From Cytophagaceae bacterium (GTDB taxonomy: Bacteria > Bacteroidota > Bacteroidia > Cytophagales > Cytophagaceae): DNA of 64,000 bases. The stretch covers positions 82,175 through 146,174 of the forward strand of contig JALONM010000001.1 of the NCBI GenBank assembly GCA_025454925.1, given 5' to 3'. Under the pieces are notes generated by a model, which was not told the DNA's origin, did not search any database, and saw only the letters and a program-made list of their open reading frames with translations. The number at the start of each line of letters is the position of its first letter. The first letter of the stretch is position 1. This document shows positions 44,229-53,296 of this stretch, piece after piece. The translations under genes were made by a program, and so were the position numbers.

Positions 44229-46324
44229 TCCAGATAAATGCTAATGGTATTACCCTTTACTGCTCTTGCTCCAGGAGGAAGCGATTGGCTCACAACTCTC
44301 CCTGTGCCATGAATACGTACTTTTAATCCATGATTTTCCAATAGAAACAATGCATCGCGAAGCACCATTCCTGAGGCATCCGGCACTAGTGTTTCTTTTA
44401 TTTTGCGTGCATTCCAGGTGATGGATTTATTGGTGGGAATTGCTGATACCCACTCCTCATCAGTATCGTGTCGGGTATGGTTTGATATCCCAAAGAAATT
44501 ACACAAAGAAGCCAGATCATCGTAATACCCAGCTTTGATCAACGGAAATGCTTCTTGCTCGGAAGCAGCCACGGCCTCAAACTTATCGTGCAAGTCCAGG
44601 TCGGCTGCGTATATTTTATCGGCTATCTCCTTAAATACCGGGGCCGCCACATCGGCTCCATATTGCTGAAATCCTTTCGGACTATCAATAATTACGATAC
44701 AACTATACTTAGGCTTATCCGCTGGAAAATACCCAACAAAAGAAGTGTAATACGACTTGGTATATACTCCGTTTTTATTTTTCTGTGCCGTTCCTGTTTT
44801 CCCAGCTATTTTATATATCGCATTATTAATATTTCGGGCCGTACCATTTTCAACTACCCCCTCCAACATCTTTCTTGCTTTTTCTATGGTTTTATCGGAA
44901 CAGATTTTCTCTTTGATTATTTCCGTTTCAAACTTTTCCTTTACTTGATCTGCTACTCTAATCTCTTTTACCAAGATGGGCTTGATGAGTTTTCCTTGAT
45001 TGGCGATAGCATTGTAAAATGCCAGGGTATGGATCGGAGCCAATTTTAATTCATATCCAATAGACATCCAAGGTAATGTAACACCGCTCCATGAGCGGTT
45101 GGCAGGAGTCTTTACAAAAGGATTCGCTTCCCCTTGCATTTGCAGTCCTAACTTTTCTGCCAAACCAAATCCTTTGATATAATCTACATACCGCTGTGGA
45201 TTGCTGCCAAAATGTTTTACCACCAACTTTGAAACAGCAATGTTGGAAGACTTTTCAAATGCTTCTTGTACGTCCAGCCATCCGTAACCACCTTCGTGGG
45301 AATCGGTCATGACCCTGTCAAAAAATTTGTACCGGCCTCGCTCGGCATAAATTGAATCTTCCAATCGAAGGTCACTGTCTTCGAAGAGCGCTATCAAGGA
45401 TGCTAATTTAAATGTAGATCCTGGATCCGTGAGTCCTTGTTCGGCGATCGCATAATTATAATTTTCTAAATACGCTCCTTCGGCTACTTTTCCGAGATTT
45501 GAAATAGCTTTAATTTCACCCGTGCTAACCTCCATCAGTACTACGCATCCATAATCTGCATTATGCTTCTGCAAATGCCTGTGCAAAGAGGCTTCCGCAA
45601 CATCTTGAATATTGACATCTATGGTAGTAAGAATATCCACCCCTGGCTCTGCCGCAATCTCGCTCTCATCGTGAATGGGTTTCCAATTACCTCCCCCCAT
45701 TCGCATGAATAGAGCCTCCCCATCGCGACCTTTCAGGTAGTTGTTATAACTTTTCTCAAGACCAACACCGGTATTATTTTCATTTATAAAACCGATTGTT
45801 CTAGCGGCCAGGCTGGAAAAGGGCTTGAAGCGCTTTTCAATCTTTTCAAAAAGTACTCCACCTTTATATTTACCTTCCCGGATTATAGGCCATTGTGACA
45901 TCATTTTCTGAGTCTGAAAATTGATCATTTCCCTATTGATAATAATATAGGCTTTATTATTCCTTCGGGCGTCGTTAATCTTTTTGTAATAGTCTTCTTT
46001 TCTTCCTTTAAAATGCCGGGCAAGTAACAAGGACAATGAATCAATACCCTTTCTGAAAACCTCATCACTGGGCACGGTAGGATCCATGGCCAATCGGTAA
46101 AAAGGTATTGAAGTAGCAAGCAAACTTTCGTTGTCGGAATAAATATTTCCCCGGGTAGCTTTTACAACACGGTACTGAAGTAGATTTTCATTCGCTAATT
46201 TTTCCCATTGCGAACTATTGATTTGCTGGATATAAAAGATTTTGTAAATCACGGCAAGCGAGAAGAGCAAGATGGCCAGAAAAGCCAGTCGGATACGTAA
46301 TACTATGTCTCTTTTAATATTCAT
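44225..46324 (-). CDS. ftsI: Septal transpeptidase FtsI (PBP3-type) with C-terminal PASTA domain
   Basis: The 699 residues include an N-terminal membrane helix (~10-30), the PBP dimerisation region (RGNIYSDNESLLATSIPFYRL) and the transpeptidase domain with the active-site motif STFK (DPGSTFKLAS, near residue 303), SSN (KSSNIAVSKL, ~360) and KTGTAQ (~511). The last ~55 residues (VPDASGM, LLENHGLKVRIHGTGRV, LPPGARAVKG) form a single PASTA domain, a wall-fragment or beta-lactam binding module that is absent from E. coli FtsI but found in many Bacteroidota and Gram-positive homologs. It cross-links septal peptidoglycan with FtsW. It lies 15 nt downstream of the ftsL-type gene. Confidence 0.95.
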   Translation of the reverse strand: MNIKRDIVLRIRLAFLAILLFSLAVIYKIFYIQQINSSQWEKLANENLLQYRVVKATRGNIYSDNESLLATSIPFYRLAMDPTVPSDEVFRKGIDSLSLLLARHFKGRKEDYYKKINDARRNNKAYIIINREMINFQTQKMMSQWPIIREGKYKGGVLFEKIEKRFKPFSSLAARTIGFINENNTGVGLEKSYNNYLKGRDGEALFMRMGGGNWKPIHDESEIAAEPGVDILTTIDVNIQDVAEASLHRHLQKHNADYGCVVLMEVSTGEIKAISNLGKVAEGAYLENYNYAIAEQGLTDPGSTFKLASLIALFEDSDLRLEDSIYAERGRYKFFDRVMTDSHEGGYGWLDVQEAFEKSSNIAVSKLVVKHFGSNPQRYVDYIKGFGLAEKLGLQMQGEANPFVKTPANRSWSGVTLPWMSIGYELKLAPIHTLAFYNAIANQGKLIKPILVKEIRVADQVKEKFETEIIKEKICSDKTIEKARKMLEGVVENGTARNINNAIYKIAGKTGTAQKNKNGVYTKSYYTSFVGYFPADKPKYSCIVIIDSPKGFQQYGADVAAPVFKEIADKIYAADLDLHDKFEAVAASEQEAFPLIKAGYYDDLASLCNFFGISNHTRHDTDEEWVSAIPTNKSITWNARKIKETLVPDASGMVLRDALFLLENHGLKVRIHGTGRVVSQSLPPGARAVKGNTISIYLE

Positions 46325-46339
46325 CCGTATTGCTATTTG

Positions 46340-46768
46340 CTATCGCGGGGTTTCTAAGGTTAGGTCTTCTTCTTCTACTACAATTTTATAAGGCGGCGTT
46401 ACCGGCTCTTCCAGTTCGAGAGCTGCTACACGCTTGGCCACTTCAGACTGTTTGCTTTTGAACATCAATTCTGCTTTCAGCGTTATATAATCGGCACGCA
46501 AATCTTCCACTTCATTTTTAAGTTTATTGGTTCTGCGTACCAGTTTATCGCCATAGTGAGTATTCGCCACATACAACAATACCAAAAGCAATAGAAACAA
46601 GACTTTGGGTAGTTGTGTGAGTGGAAGTCCCTTAGTTAGAATTTTATTTAATCCTAATTTTGATTCTACCACTTCGAAGATTGTTTGAGACTTTTCGAAG
46701 TGCTCCTGCTCTTCGTTTTCCTCATCCGGATACTGTTCCGTTTTTCTTCGATAACTATTCTCTGCCAT
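46340..46768 (-). CDS. ftsL: FtsL-like cell division protein
   Basis: This 142-residue bitopic protein has an acidic cytoplasmic start (~1-50), one membrane helix (~53-72, PKVLFLLLLVLLYVANTHY) and a periplasmic coiled coil (NKLKNEVEDLRADYITLKAELMFKSKQSEVAKRV), ending in an acidic tail. This layout and the position between rsmH and ftsI identify it as the FtsL equivalent; sequence conservation of FtsL across phyla is very low. It would join FtsQ and FtsB-like partners to activate FtsW-FtsI. The start overlaps the rsmH stop by one base (TAATG). Confidence 0.8.
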   Translation of the reverse strand: MAENSYRRKTEQYPDEENEEQEHFEKSQTIFEVVESKLGLNKILTKGLPLTQLPKVLFLLLLVLLYVANTHYGDKLVRRTNKLKNEVEDLRADYITLKAELMFKSKQSEVAKRVAALELEEPVTPPYKIVVEEEDLTLETPR

Positions 46769-47673
46769 TATATTCGTTCCGCTACTCTTAATTTAGCGCT
46801 TCTGGCCCTTGGGTTTACTGCAACTTCTTCCTCCGAAGCTTCCACGGCCTTTCGAAACACTGCGTCAAAAGGTTTTGATACATTTCCATATACATCTTTT
46901 TCGGCTTCGCCGAAAAATTTTCCTTGTGCTATAAAATTCTTTACTAACCTATCTTCCAGCGAATGATACGACATGATAACAAGACGACCACCCGGCTTAA
47001 TAACCTCTGCGGCTTGAGTTAGCAAGTCTTTCAACGCTTCCAACTCCTGATTTACCTCAATGCGTATGGCCTGAAATACCTGCGCCAGGTATTTGTTTTC
47101 TTTTCCTTTAGGAGCCAAGGGGATCGCAGCTTCCCGCAAGTCGGCGATGGTCTGCAACTTTTTATTGCTCCGTTGCCTGATCAACGCATGGGCCAAGGTT
47201 TTAGCATTGGTAATCTCGCCATACATTCCCAAAAGCTTATGCAACTCTGACTCTGTGTATTCATTCAGTACTTGCAACGCCGAAAGCGGCTGCTGTTGAT
47301 TCATCCGCATATCCAGGGCTGCGTCGAAGCGAATTGAAAACCCTCTGTCGGCTTGATCGAATTGATGCGAACTCACCCCCAGGTCGGCCAGCAAGCCATC
47401 TACTTGTTTTACCCCTTCTGCCCTTAGAAACTGCTTTAGGAATCTGAAGTTGGAATCAATAAAATGAAAAGAACTGTATTGAATTGAAGCAGCCTGCTGG
47501 GCGGCATCCAGGTCCTGATCAAAAGCATATAAATGACCTTTGTTCAGATACTGAAGTATCCCTTTGGAATGCCCTCCCCCACCGAATGTAGCGTCCACAT
47601 AGGTTCCGTCTGGTTGAATATTCAATGCTTTCAAACATTGGTCAAACATGACAGGTATATGGTATTCGCTCAT
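46768..47673 (-). CDS. rsmH: 16S rRNA m4C1402 methyltransferase RsmH (MraW)
   Basis: The 301 residues start MSEYHIPVMFDQCLKAL and carry the SAM-binding motif VDATFGGGGHSKGIL (~26-40), LLADLGVSSHQFDQADRGFSIR, MRMNQQQPLSALQVLNEY and the late VIMSYHSLEDRLVKNF motif. The C-terminus ends NPRARSAKLRVAERI as in the family. RsmH N4-methylates C1402 of 16S rRNA. It is the second gene of the operon, 3 nt after the mraZ stop. Confidence 0.97.
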   Translation of the reverse strand: MSEYHIPVMFDQCLKALNIQPDGTYVDATFGGGGHSKGILQYLNKGHLYAFDQDLDAAQQAASIQYSSFHFIDSNFRFLKQFLRAEGVKQVDGLLADLGVSSHQFDQADRGFSIRFDAALDMRMNQQQPLSALQVLNEYTESELHKLLGMYGEITNAKTLAHALIRQRSNKKLQTIADLREAAIPLAPKGKENKYLAQVFQAIRIEVNQELEALKDLLTQAAEVIKPGGRLVIMSYHSLEDRLVKNFIAQGKFFGEAEKDVYGNVSKPFDAVFRKAVEASEEEVAVNPRARSAKLRVAERI

Positions 47674-47676
47674 GGC

Positions 47677-48129
47677 TTACTCTTTAGGATCTCCCAAATA
47701 CTTTTCGGCGAGACGTGAAAATTCTTTTTGATCTTTGATCAGGAACTGATCATAGAGTTCTGCATTCCAGATTTCAATGCGGTTCCCTAAGCCTACTAAA
47801 ATTGCTTCTGATTCTATCTGCGCATATTTGAGCATTGACTTAGGCAGTAAAAATCGGCCATTACCATCAAGTTCAGCCTCCGTCATTCCCCGGAAAAAAT
47901 TCCGTTGAAAGTTTCTGTATTCTTCGTTGAATTCATTCAATCCGGCCACTTTCGAGAAAATCTTCTTCCATTCAAGCTCGGAATACAACACTAAACAAGT
48001 TTCAAAACCTCTGGTAATCACAATGTTATTCCCTGAAGCCACCGGCAGGTTAGCTTTCAAACGGGAAGGTAAGATGAGTCTTCCTTTCGCGTCTAGTTTA
48101 CTTTCGTACTCACCAGAGAAGTAAGACAT
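47677..48129 (-). CDS. mraZ: Transcriptional regulator MraZ
   Basis: The 150 residues contain two AbrB-like swapped-hairpin repeats: LDAKGRLILPSRL (~12-24) and LDGNGRFLLPKSM (~86-98). MraZ is a ring-forming DNA-binding protein that controls its own operon. It is the first gene of the dcw operon. Five AAGTGG repeats with 10-bp phasing lie 57-113 bp upstream (separate entry) and are its likely target. The start ATG follows a leader of about 20-25 nt from the predicted promoter. Confidence 0.97.
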   Translation of the reverse strand: MSYFSGEYESKLDAKGRLILPSRLKANLPVASGNNIVITRGFETCLVLYSELEWKKIFSKVAGLNEFNEEYRNFQRNFFRGMTEAELDGNGRFLLPKSMLKYAQIESEAILVGLGNRIEIWNAELYDQFLIKDQKEFSRLAEKYLGDPKE

Positions 48130-48155
48130 TGATTTTTAGAGCTCTATACTTAAAA

Positions 48156-48185
48156 CAAAGGTAAGGATAAAAATGACAAAATCAA
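48156..48185 (-). promoter_or_regulatory. Promoter of the mraZ/dcw operon
   Basis: On the minus strand TTG (48185-48183), 19 nt and TACCTTTG (48163-48156) match the Bacteroidota -33/-7 pattern. The first MraZ box abuts the -33 element. Confidence 0.7.
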
Positions 48186-48242
48186 CCACTTTTAACCACT
48201 TTACCCCACTTGTGGAAAAAAATACACCACTTCAAACCACTT
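48186..48242 (-). promoter_or_regulatory. MraZ-box array: five AAGTGG repeats
   Basis: CCACTT on the plus strand (AAGTGG on the minus) occurs at 48186, 48196, 48206, 48227 and 48237. Spacings are 10, 10, 21 and 10 bp, so all five face the same side of the helix. MraZ is known to bind direct repeats of a short GTGG/TGGG-type word with a ~10-bp period in front of mraZ, including AAAGTG-type repeats in mycoplasmas. The array sits directly upstream of the -33 box. Confidence 0.8.
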
Positions 48243-48549
48243 CTTTCCATTTTTGAAGATGCCTGAAGCCCCAATGAATAAAAGGCTTTGCAGGCCCAAC
48301 GAGACTTATCCACATTTCTTGATTTTCTCCTATTCCCTTGAAAGCTGCGCCAATGCTCAGTAATTATACCCTTCGGGAAGTGGGGGTTCGCTAAATGACA
48401 CAAGGGACGCAGGATACAGAAGTATGTGGATAACTCCAGAGGTGTGAATAAGATCATCCACGAAACTTTATCAAAATTCAATTCTTTACATCCCTTATCA
48501 GGTAAGGCTTTCAGAGGCACATGCGGCTGGAAGGCTCAATTTATCCACA
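48211..48549. other. oriC: Candidate chromosomal replication origin (oriC): DnaA-box cluster
   Basis: The intergenic region between divergent mraZ and HU carries four exact TTATNCACA DnaA boxes: 48306-48314 (+, TTATCCACA), 48425-48433 (-, TTATCCACA), 48443-48451 (-, TTATTCACA) and 48541-48549 (+, TTATCCACA). There is also a relaxed TTTTCCACA at 48211-48219 (-). By chance about 0.015 exact matches are expected in 500 bp on both strands. AT-rich sequence follows the last box. All genes to the left as far as ftsZ run leftward and, apart from the GH31 gene, all to the right run rightward, as expected for leading-strand bias on both sides of an origin. dnaA itself is not nearby, which is common in this phylum. 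Confidence 0.65.
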
Positions 48550-48575
48550 CTCTGGAAAATTTCTTGTTGAAACTA

Positions 48576-48605
48576 TTGTGGAATACTAGGTTTCCTTTAA
48601 TTTTG
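48576..48605 (+). promoter_or_regulatory. Promoter of the HU gene
   Basis: TTG (48576-48578), 19 nt and TAATTTTG (48598-48605) match the Bacteroidota -33/-7 pattern exactly. The expected leader is ~25 nt before the ATG at 48636. Confidence 0.75.
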
Positions 48606-48635
48606 AATCAGTTTCAAGCTTAAACCTTTCAAAAC

Positions 48636-48917
48636 ATGAACAAAGCAGAATTGATCGATGCTATTGCAGCAGAGACTAGCCTTTCTAAAGCAGATTCAAA
48701 AAGAGCGTTGGATGCTTTCATCAATGCTACTGTTAAAACCTTGAAAAAAGGTGATTCTCTAGTACTTATCGGTTTCGGTACTTTCAAAGTAGGAAACAGA
48801 GCTGCCCGTAACGGTCGTAACCCTCAAACTGGTAAGCCTATCAAAATTAAGGCTAAGAAGGTTGTTAAATTCAAAGCAGGAGCTGACCTGTCTAAGAAAA
48901 TCGCTGGTGGTAAATAA
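48636..48917 (+). CDS. HU family DNA-binding protein
   Basis: This 93-residue protein has the full HU fold: MNKAELIDAIAAETSLSKADSKRALDAF at the N-terminal helices, VLIGFGTFKVGNRAARNGRNPQTGKPI as the arm with its conserved proline, and a Lys-rich C-terminus (KKVVKFKAGADLSKKIAGGK). HU bends and compacts DNA and, in E. coli, helps DnaA open the origin. It has its own consensus promoter and terminator, so it is probably monocistronic and strongly expressed. It borders the proposed oriC. Confidence 0.96.
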   Translation: MNKAELIDAIAAETSLSKADSKRALDAFINATVKTLKKGDSLVLIGFGTFKVGNRAARNGRNPQTGKPIKIKAKKVVKFKAGADLSKKIAGGK

Positions 48918-48936
48918 TTTGCTACTCACCCATTAT

Positions 48937-48969
48937 AAAAGCTCATCGGTCACGATGAGCTTTTTTTTT
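48937..48969 (+). terminator. Terminator of the HU gene
   Basis: GCTCATCG (48941-48948) pairs with CGATGAGC (48953-48960), loop GTCA, flanked by AAAA and followed by nine T. Confidence 0.92.
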
Positions 48970-49085
48970 GTACACCAACAGGCTTGAATCGCTTTTTGAT
49001 TTGACTTTCTAAATTCTTAAGCAATTCTATCCGGCATCCTGCGAATATCATGTAAATTGCTTTCTGTATTTTGTACGCCCATTCT

Positions 49086-52000
49086 ATGAAACGCTTTTAC
49101 CTTATTCTCCTTTTCATTGCGCATGCAACGGCCATATATTCTAAAGGTTTTGAACTGGAACCGTTTTTCGCTGATCTAGAACTAGACTTTCAGCATGGTG
49201 ACTATAGGGCTGGGAAAAAGAAATTAGTTCAAAACAGAGGCAACATATCGGCCATAGGTGGAACAGATGGATTGCCCAATGCCAGAGCTTACTGTTATGA
49301 AGCTCGCTTTGTAGTGGCCCTGGATCTGTTCGGAGATTTTCAAGTAAATATGGATGCTGCTCAACGCATTTTCTCCAAATTCAAAAATACGTATTCTGAA
49401 GATCTCGCCTTTGCCTACCTGGCGGCCTGCGAGGCTTATATCGCTTACGACGAAATGTGGAAGGCTGAAGGAATACTGAACTCGTTACTGCAATTCAAAA
49501 AGGAACAAAAAATAACTTCCGACATAGTATCTGCTCGCATCGAATATCTTTCGTTAAAACTTTTATTAAAACAAGGTTTCATTTTGCAAGCCCTCCGTAA
49601 ATCTGAACCGGTATTTATGGCTTACCAACGGATCATCTTTAATTCAAAGAAAGCTTCTAAAGAAGAATTAGCATGTTGGAAATCTCAATATGCCGAACTG
49701 GTGCTGATGAACGGCATTGCCCACTACAAAAATGGTGATTTTACCATGGCCCAAACAGTTTTTCAAACTACTATAGATTGGATAAAAAAGAACGATGCTC
49801 CTTCGGGCTCGGACGCCATGGCTTACTATTATAAAGGATTAATAAAGCTGGAAGAAAACAATCTGACGGAAGCTAATGATGCACTGCAGCAAGCCGAAAC
49901 CATTGCCAAAAGCAGCTTCAAACCCGGTGCGGAAAATTACATTCTCATACAGGAACAACTTATTCCTGTATTAAAAAAATTAGAAAAAAATAAAGAAGCC
50001 CAAATACAGAATAATGCGATGGATGCTTCTATTAATGATTATTATGGAAGGAGAGGATATCATTTTCAACGAAACCGGCTAAACGACATTGCAAGAGATC
50101 TCATTATCGGAAACTACGATCGCGCAAGGAAAGATCTAACGGAAATTGCCTACCAGAATCCTGAAATCCCTAAAAACCACCTATTCAGAAGCACTCTTTG
50201 CGAGATGCTGTATTACTTATATCTCAAACAGAATCAATATCAACTCGCACTGCAAAATTTACAGGAATCCATACGAATAAGAAAAGAAAAACTGGGTGAA
50301 AACGCTCCGTATTTTCATGCCGCACAACTGAAGCTGGCAGAGTTTTACTATACCTATCAGGACAACTTAAAAGAATCGGAAGATATCTTTTCCAAAAGCC
50401 TGGATGCTGTGTTAAGAAAAGAAATCGGTCCAAAATCTTCTCTCATGAGGGATTTTCTATTTATGGAAATCTCTTTATTTGAGATAACCGATCGTTATGA
50501 AAAAGCGTATCAGCTGATTCGAAAGTATGCCACAGAAACTGAAAAGTATGCCGGAAATACCAGCTTGCTTTACGCCATCGCCACATCAAGGTTTGCACAA
50601 ACGGATCTGAAAGCAGGCAGCTATGGAGAGGCTGAAAAAAAAATCAAACAAGCCGAAGCGATTTTTGATAAAACCAAAGGAGATTTACATTACCGTTATT
50701 ATTCAGAAATGATGCGTGTCAAATCTGAACTTTTACTGGTTTCCGGTCAATTTGAAGAGGCCGAAAAAGCATTGCGGAAATCTATTTCTTTATCCAAAAA
50801 AATTACCGGAGACTATAATTTCATACTTTCCGATGGACTGGAGCAAAAAGCATTACTAGACATTTACTACGGCCGTCTGAGCGCTACGGAATCATTATTA
50901 AATTCCCTGATAAAAGAACGGGAAAAGAAATTCGGCCCCAACAGTCGATCGCTGATTACACCGTTGCGATTGCTATCCCAAATATTCCTGAACCTGGGAG
51001 AATATGTGCAAGCGGAGCGAATTCAGGAGCGGGCTCTGACCATTAGCAAAATTATTTTTACGGATAAATCCATCAATTATGCCGAAAACCTTCAATGGCT
51101 GAATCAACTTCACCTGGCCTTAGGAGATTATGAAAAAGCGGAAAAAAATGCCCACCTATGTTATCAACTATTTAAAACCAGCTTAGGATCTAAACACGTA
51201 AAGACAGCCTTGGCAGAAAGTCAACTTGCATATATGATGCTGTTGAACGGAAAAAAATACAGCGACTGTCAGCAGTTATTTTCGGAAGCCTTGGTTACGG
51301 TTCAAGCTGAATTGGGAAGCGACAATCCGCTAGTTGCAGAGATTTATGAAAATTACGCCAGTCTTCTGGCAAGGAACAACGAATATAAAGAGGCTGAAGT
51401 GATGGTAGGAAAAGCCCTTCAGATTTGGCAAACCAAATTAGGTGAAAGCAATGTACACGCCGGAAGTCTTTACCGGGTAAAAGGAAACATCGCCTTTGCA
51501 CAAAAGAAATTTGCCTCTTCAGCAGAATTTTACCTTACCTCCAAAACTATTTTTTCCAACTTGTTCGACGCACAGCATCCTGAGTATATTGTTTCATTAG
51601 GACTTTATGCAAGAGCCATTTATGCGGCCGGAGATATAAAGAAAGCCATTGCTGCTTCGGAAGAAAATACCGACAAATCCTTACTATATATCCGGCAGGT
51701 ATTTCCAGCATTAACCGAACGAAGCAAGGCGCTCTTCTGGGATAAAGCCAAAGAAGATTTTGAGTTTTATAAATCCATTACATTCACCAACCCCAGTCTG
51801 GTACCTACGATGGTAGAAAAAACATTTGCTATTTTATTACAAACCAAAGCCATCCTTTTAAATTCTTCTATAAAAACCAGGCAACGCATCCTTTCCAGCA
51901 AGGATACTACACTTATTTCACTGTTTACTTCCTGGCAAAAGAAAAAAGAAGAGTATACTTCTGCTCTGGCTCAATCAGGAAATCTCAGAAAGGAATCTGG

Positions 52001-53231
52001 CATCGACCTTAATACCCTCGAAAATGAAATTGAAGGTTTGGAAAAAAAACTTAGCCAGTATGCACTTTTTAAAAACGAGCGAAGCAATATTGTATACGAC
52101 TGGAAACTAATAAAAAACAATCTTCTGGACTCAGAGCAAGCCTTGGAATTCACACAGTTCAGAATTTTTAAAGATGGTTTCACTGATTCTACCTGGTATG
52201 CCGTATTATCGGTATCGAAAGATACTAAAACTCAACCTGATGCGGTCATTCTGAAAAACGGTAAACATTTAAACGGCAAATTTTTAAATTACTACCGAAA
52301 CTGCATGCGTGCCGAAATTACGGATGAATTTTCTTACGTAAATTATTGGGCCCCATTAATTCCATTGATTCGAAAAAGTGCCCAAACGATTTATGTATCG
52401 TTAGATGGAGTCTTTAACACCATTAACTTGGAAACGATACAATTACCAGAGGGCAATTACGTGATTAACCAATATAATCTTCACATTCTAAGTTCTACCA
52501 GGGATTTGCTACAAAAACGTAACTACACTGGCCGCAACAATGCCGCAAAACAACCTTTCGCATTGTTTGGGAACCCCTCTTACTACGACACCGGCAGCGA
52601 AACGCCCCGAAAAATTGCCGATCTGCCAGGCGCAGAAGCCGAAGTCAATGACATTAGTAAATTGCTCAGCACAAATAAACAATCGGTACTCACATTTACT
52701 GGAGCAGCGGCGAGTGAAGAAAAAATCAAATCTTTACAAAATCCTTATGCGCTGCATATTGCCACACATGGCTATTTCTCCTCTGGAAAAAACCAAGCCG
52801 GAGAAGCACTTGATCCATTGATCAGGTCTGGCTTGCTTTTAAAAAATGGTGGTGAGCTTACCGCGCTCTACAAAGGATACGAATTAAACAAAAGTGAGGG
52901 CGTACTCACGGCTCGAGAGGTTTTGAACTTAAATTTCGACAGTACAAGCCTCGTTGTGTTAAGCGCCTGTGAAACCGGACTGGGTGAAATTAGCACTGGC
53001 GAAGGTGTATTCGGACTTCAACGCGCCTTCCTTGTAGCTGGAGCAGGCAATGTGATCATGAGTTTGTTTAAAATTAACGACGAAGCCACTAAAGACTTAA
53101 TGGAAGTGTTTTACGAGCAATGGGTTAAAACAGGAGATAAACGAAAATCGTTTATTGAAGCTAAAAAAGCCATACAACAAAAGTATAAATCACCTAGAAT
53201 CTGGGGGGCATTTCTGATGATCGGTGTATAA
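49086..53231 (+). CDS. Secreted TPR-repeat CHAT-domain (caspase-like) protein
   Basis: The ATG at 49086 is preferred (a TTG lies 15 nt upstream); it gives 1381 residues starting with a signal peptide (MKRFYLILLFIAHATAIYSKG). Residues ~50-870 are a long array of TPR-type helical hairpins, many with 42-44 residue spacing of the FEEAEKALRKS, YVQAERIQERALTI and YEKAEKNAHLCY kind. A coiled-coil stretch follows (~900-1010). The last ~350 residues are a CHAT domain with the His motif LHIATHGYF (His ~1226) and the Cys motif VVLSACETGLGE (Cys ~1294), so the caspase-type His-Cys dyad is intact. With a signal peptide it should act outside the cytoplasm. It heads a probable operon with the CHASE2 and FecR-like genes. 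Substrate unknown. Confidence 0.88.
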   Translation: MKRFYLILLFIAHATAIYSKGFELEPFFADLELDFQHGDYRAGKKKLVQNRGNISAIGGTDGLPNARAYCYEARFVVALDLFGDFQVNMDAAQRIFSKFKNTYSEDLAFAYLAACEAYIAYDEMWKAEGILNSLLQFKKEQKITSDIVSARIEYLSLKLLLKQGFILQALRKSEPVFMAYQRIIFNSKKASKEELACWKSQYAELVLMNGIAHYKNGDFTMAQTVFQTTIDWIKKNDAPSGSDAMAYYYKGLIKLEENNLTEANDALQQAETIAKSSFKPGAENYILIQEQLIPVLKKLEKNKEAQIQNNAMDASINDYYGRRGYHFQRNRLNDIARDLIIGNYDRARKDLTEIAYQNPEIPKNHLFRSTLCEMLYYLYLKQNQYQLALQNLQESIRIRKEKLGENAPYFHAAQLKLAEFYYTYQDNLKESEDIFSKSLDAVLRKEIGPKSSLMRDFLFMEISLFEITDRYEKAYQLIRKYATETEKYAGNTSLLYAIATSRFAQTDLKAGSYGEAEKKIKQAEAIFDKTKGDLHYRYYSEMMRVKSELLLVSGQFEEAEKALRKSISLSKKITGDYNFILSDGLEQKALLDIYYGRLSATESLLNSLIKEREKKFGPNSRSLITPLRLLSQIFLNLGEYVQAERIQERALTISKIIFTDKSINYAENLQWLNQLHLALGDYEKAEKNAHLCYQLFKTSLGSKHVKTALAESQLAYMMLLNGKKYSDCQQLFSEALVTVQAELGSDNPLVAEIYENYASLLARNNEYKEAEVMVGKALQIWQTKLGESNVHAGSLYRVKGNIAFAQKKFASSAEFYLTSKTIFSNLFDAQHPEYIVSLGLYARAIYAAGDIKKAIAASEENTDKSLLYIRQVFPALTERSKALFWDKAKEDFEFYKSITFTNPSLVPTMVEKTFAILLQTKAILLNSSIKTRQRILSSKDTTLISLFTSWQKKKEEYTSALAQSGNLRKESGIDLNTLENEIEGLEKKLSQYALFKNERSNIVYDWKLIKNNLLDSEQALEFTQFRIFKDGFTDSTWYAVLSVSKDTKTQPDAVILKNGKHLNGKFLNYYRNCMRAEITDEFSYVNYWAPLIPLIRKSAQTIYVSLDGVFNTINLETIQLPEGNYVINQYNLHILSSTRDLLQKRNYTGRNNAAKQPFALFGNPSYYDTGSETPRKIADLPGAEAEVNDISKLLSTNKQSVLTFTGAAASEEKIKSLQNPYALHIATHGYFSSGKNQAGEALDPLIRSGLLLKNGGELTALYKGYELNKSEGVLTAREVLNLNFDSTSLVVLSACETGLGEISTGEGVFGLQRAFLVAGAGNVIMSLFKINDEATKDLMEVFYEQWVKTGDKRKSFIEAKKAIQQKYKSPRIWGAFLMIGV

Positions 53232-53296
53232 TACCAAAACTTTGCGTACATTTTTAACGTAGACCCTTCTACCTTACTTTTTTTTATTTTAAAAAG

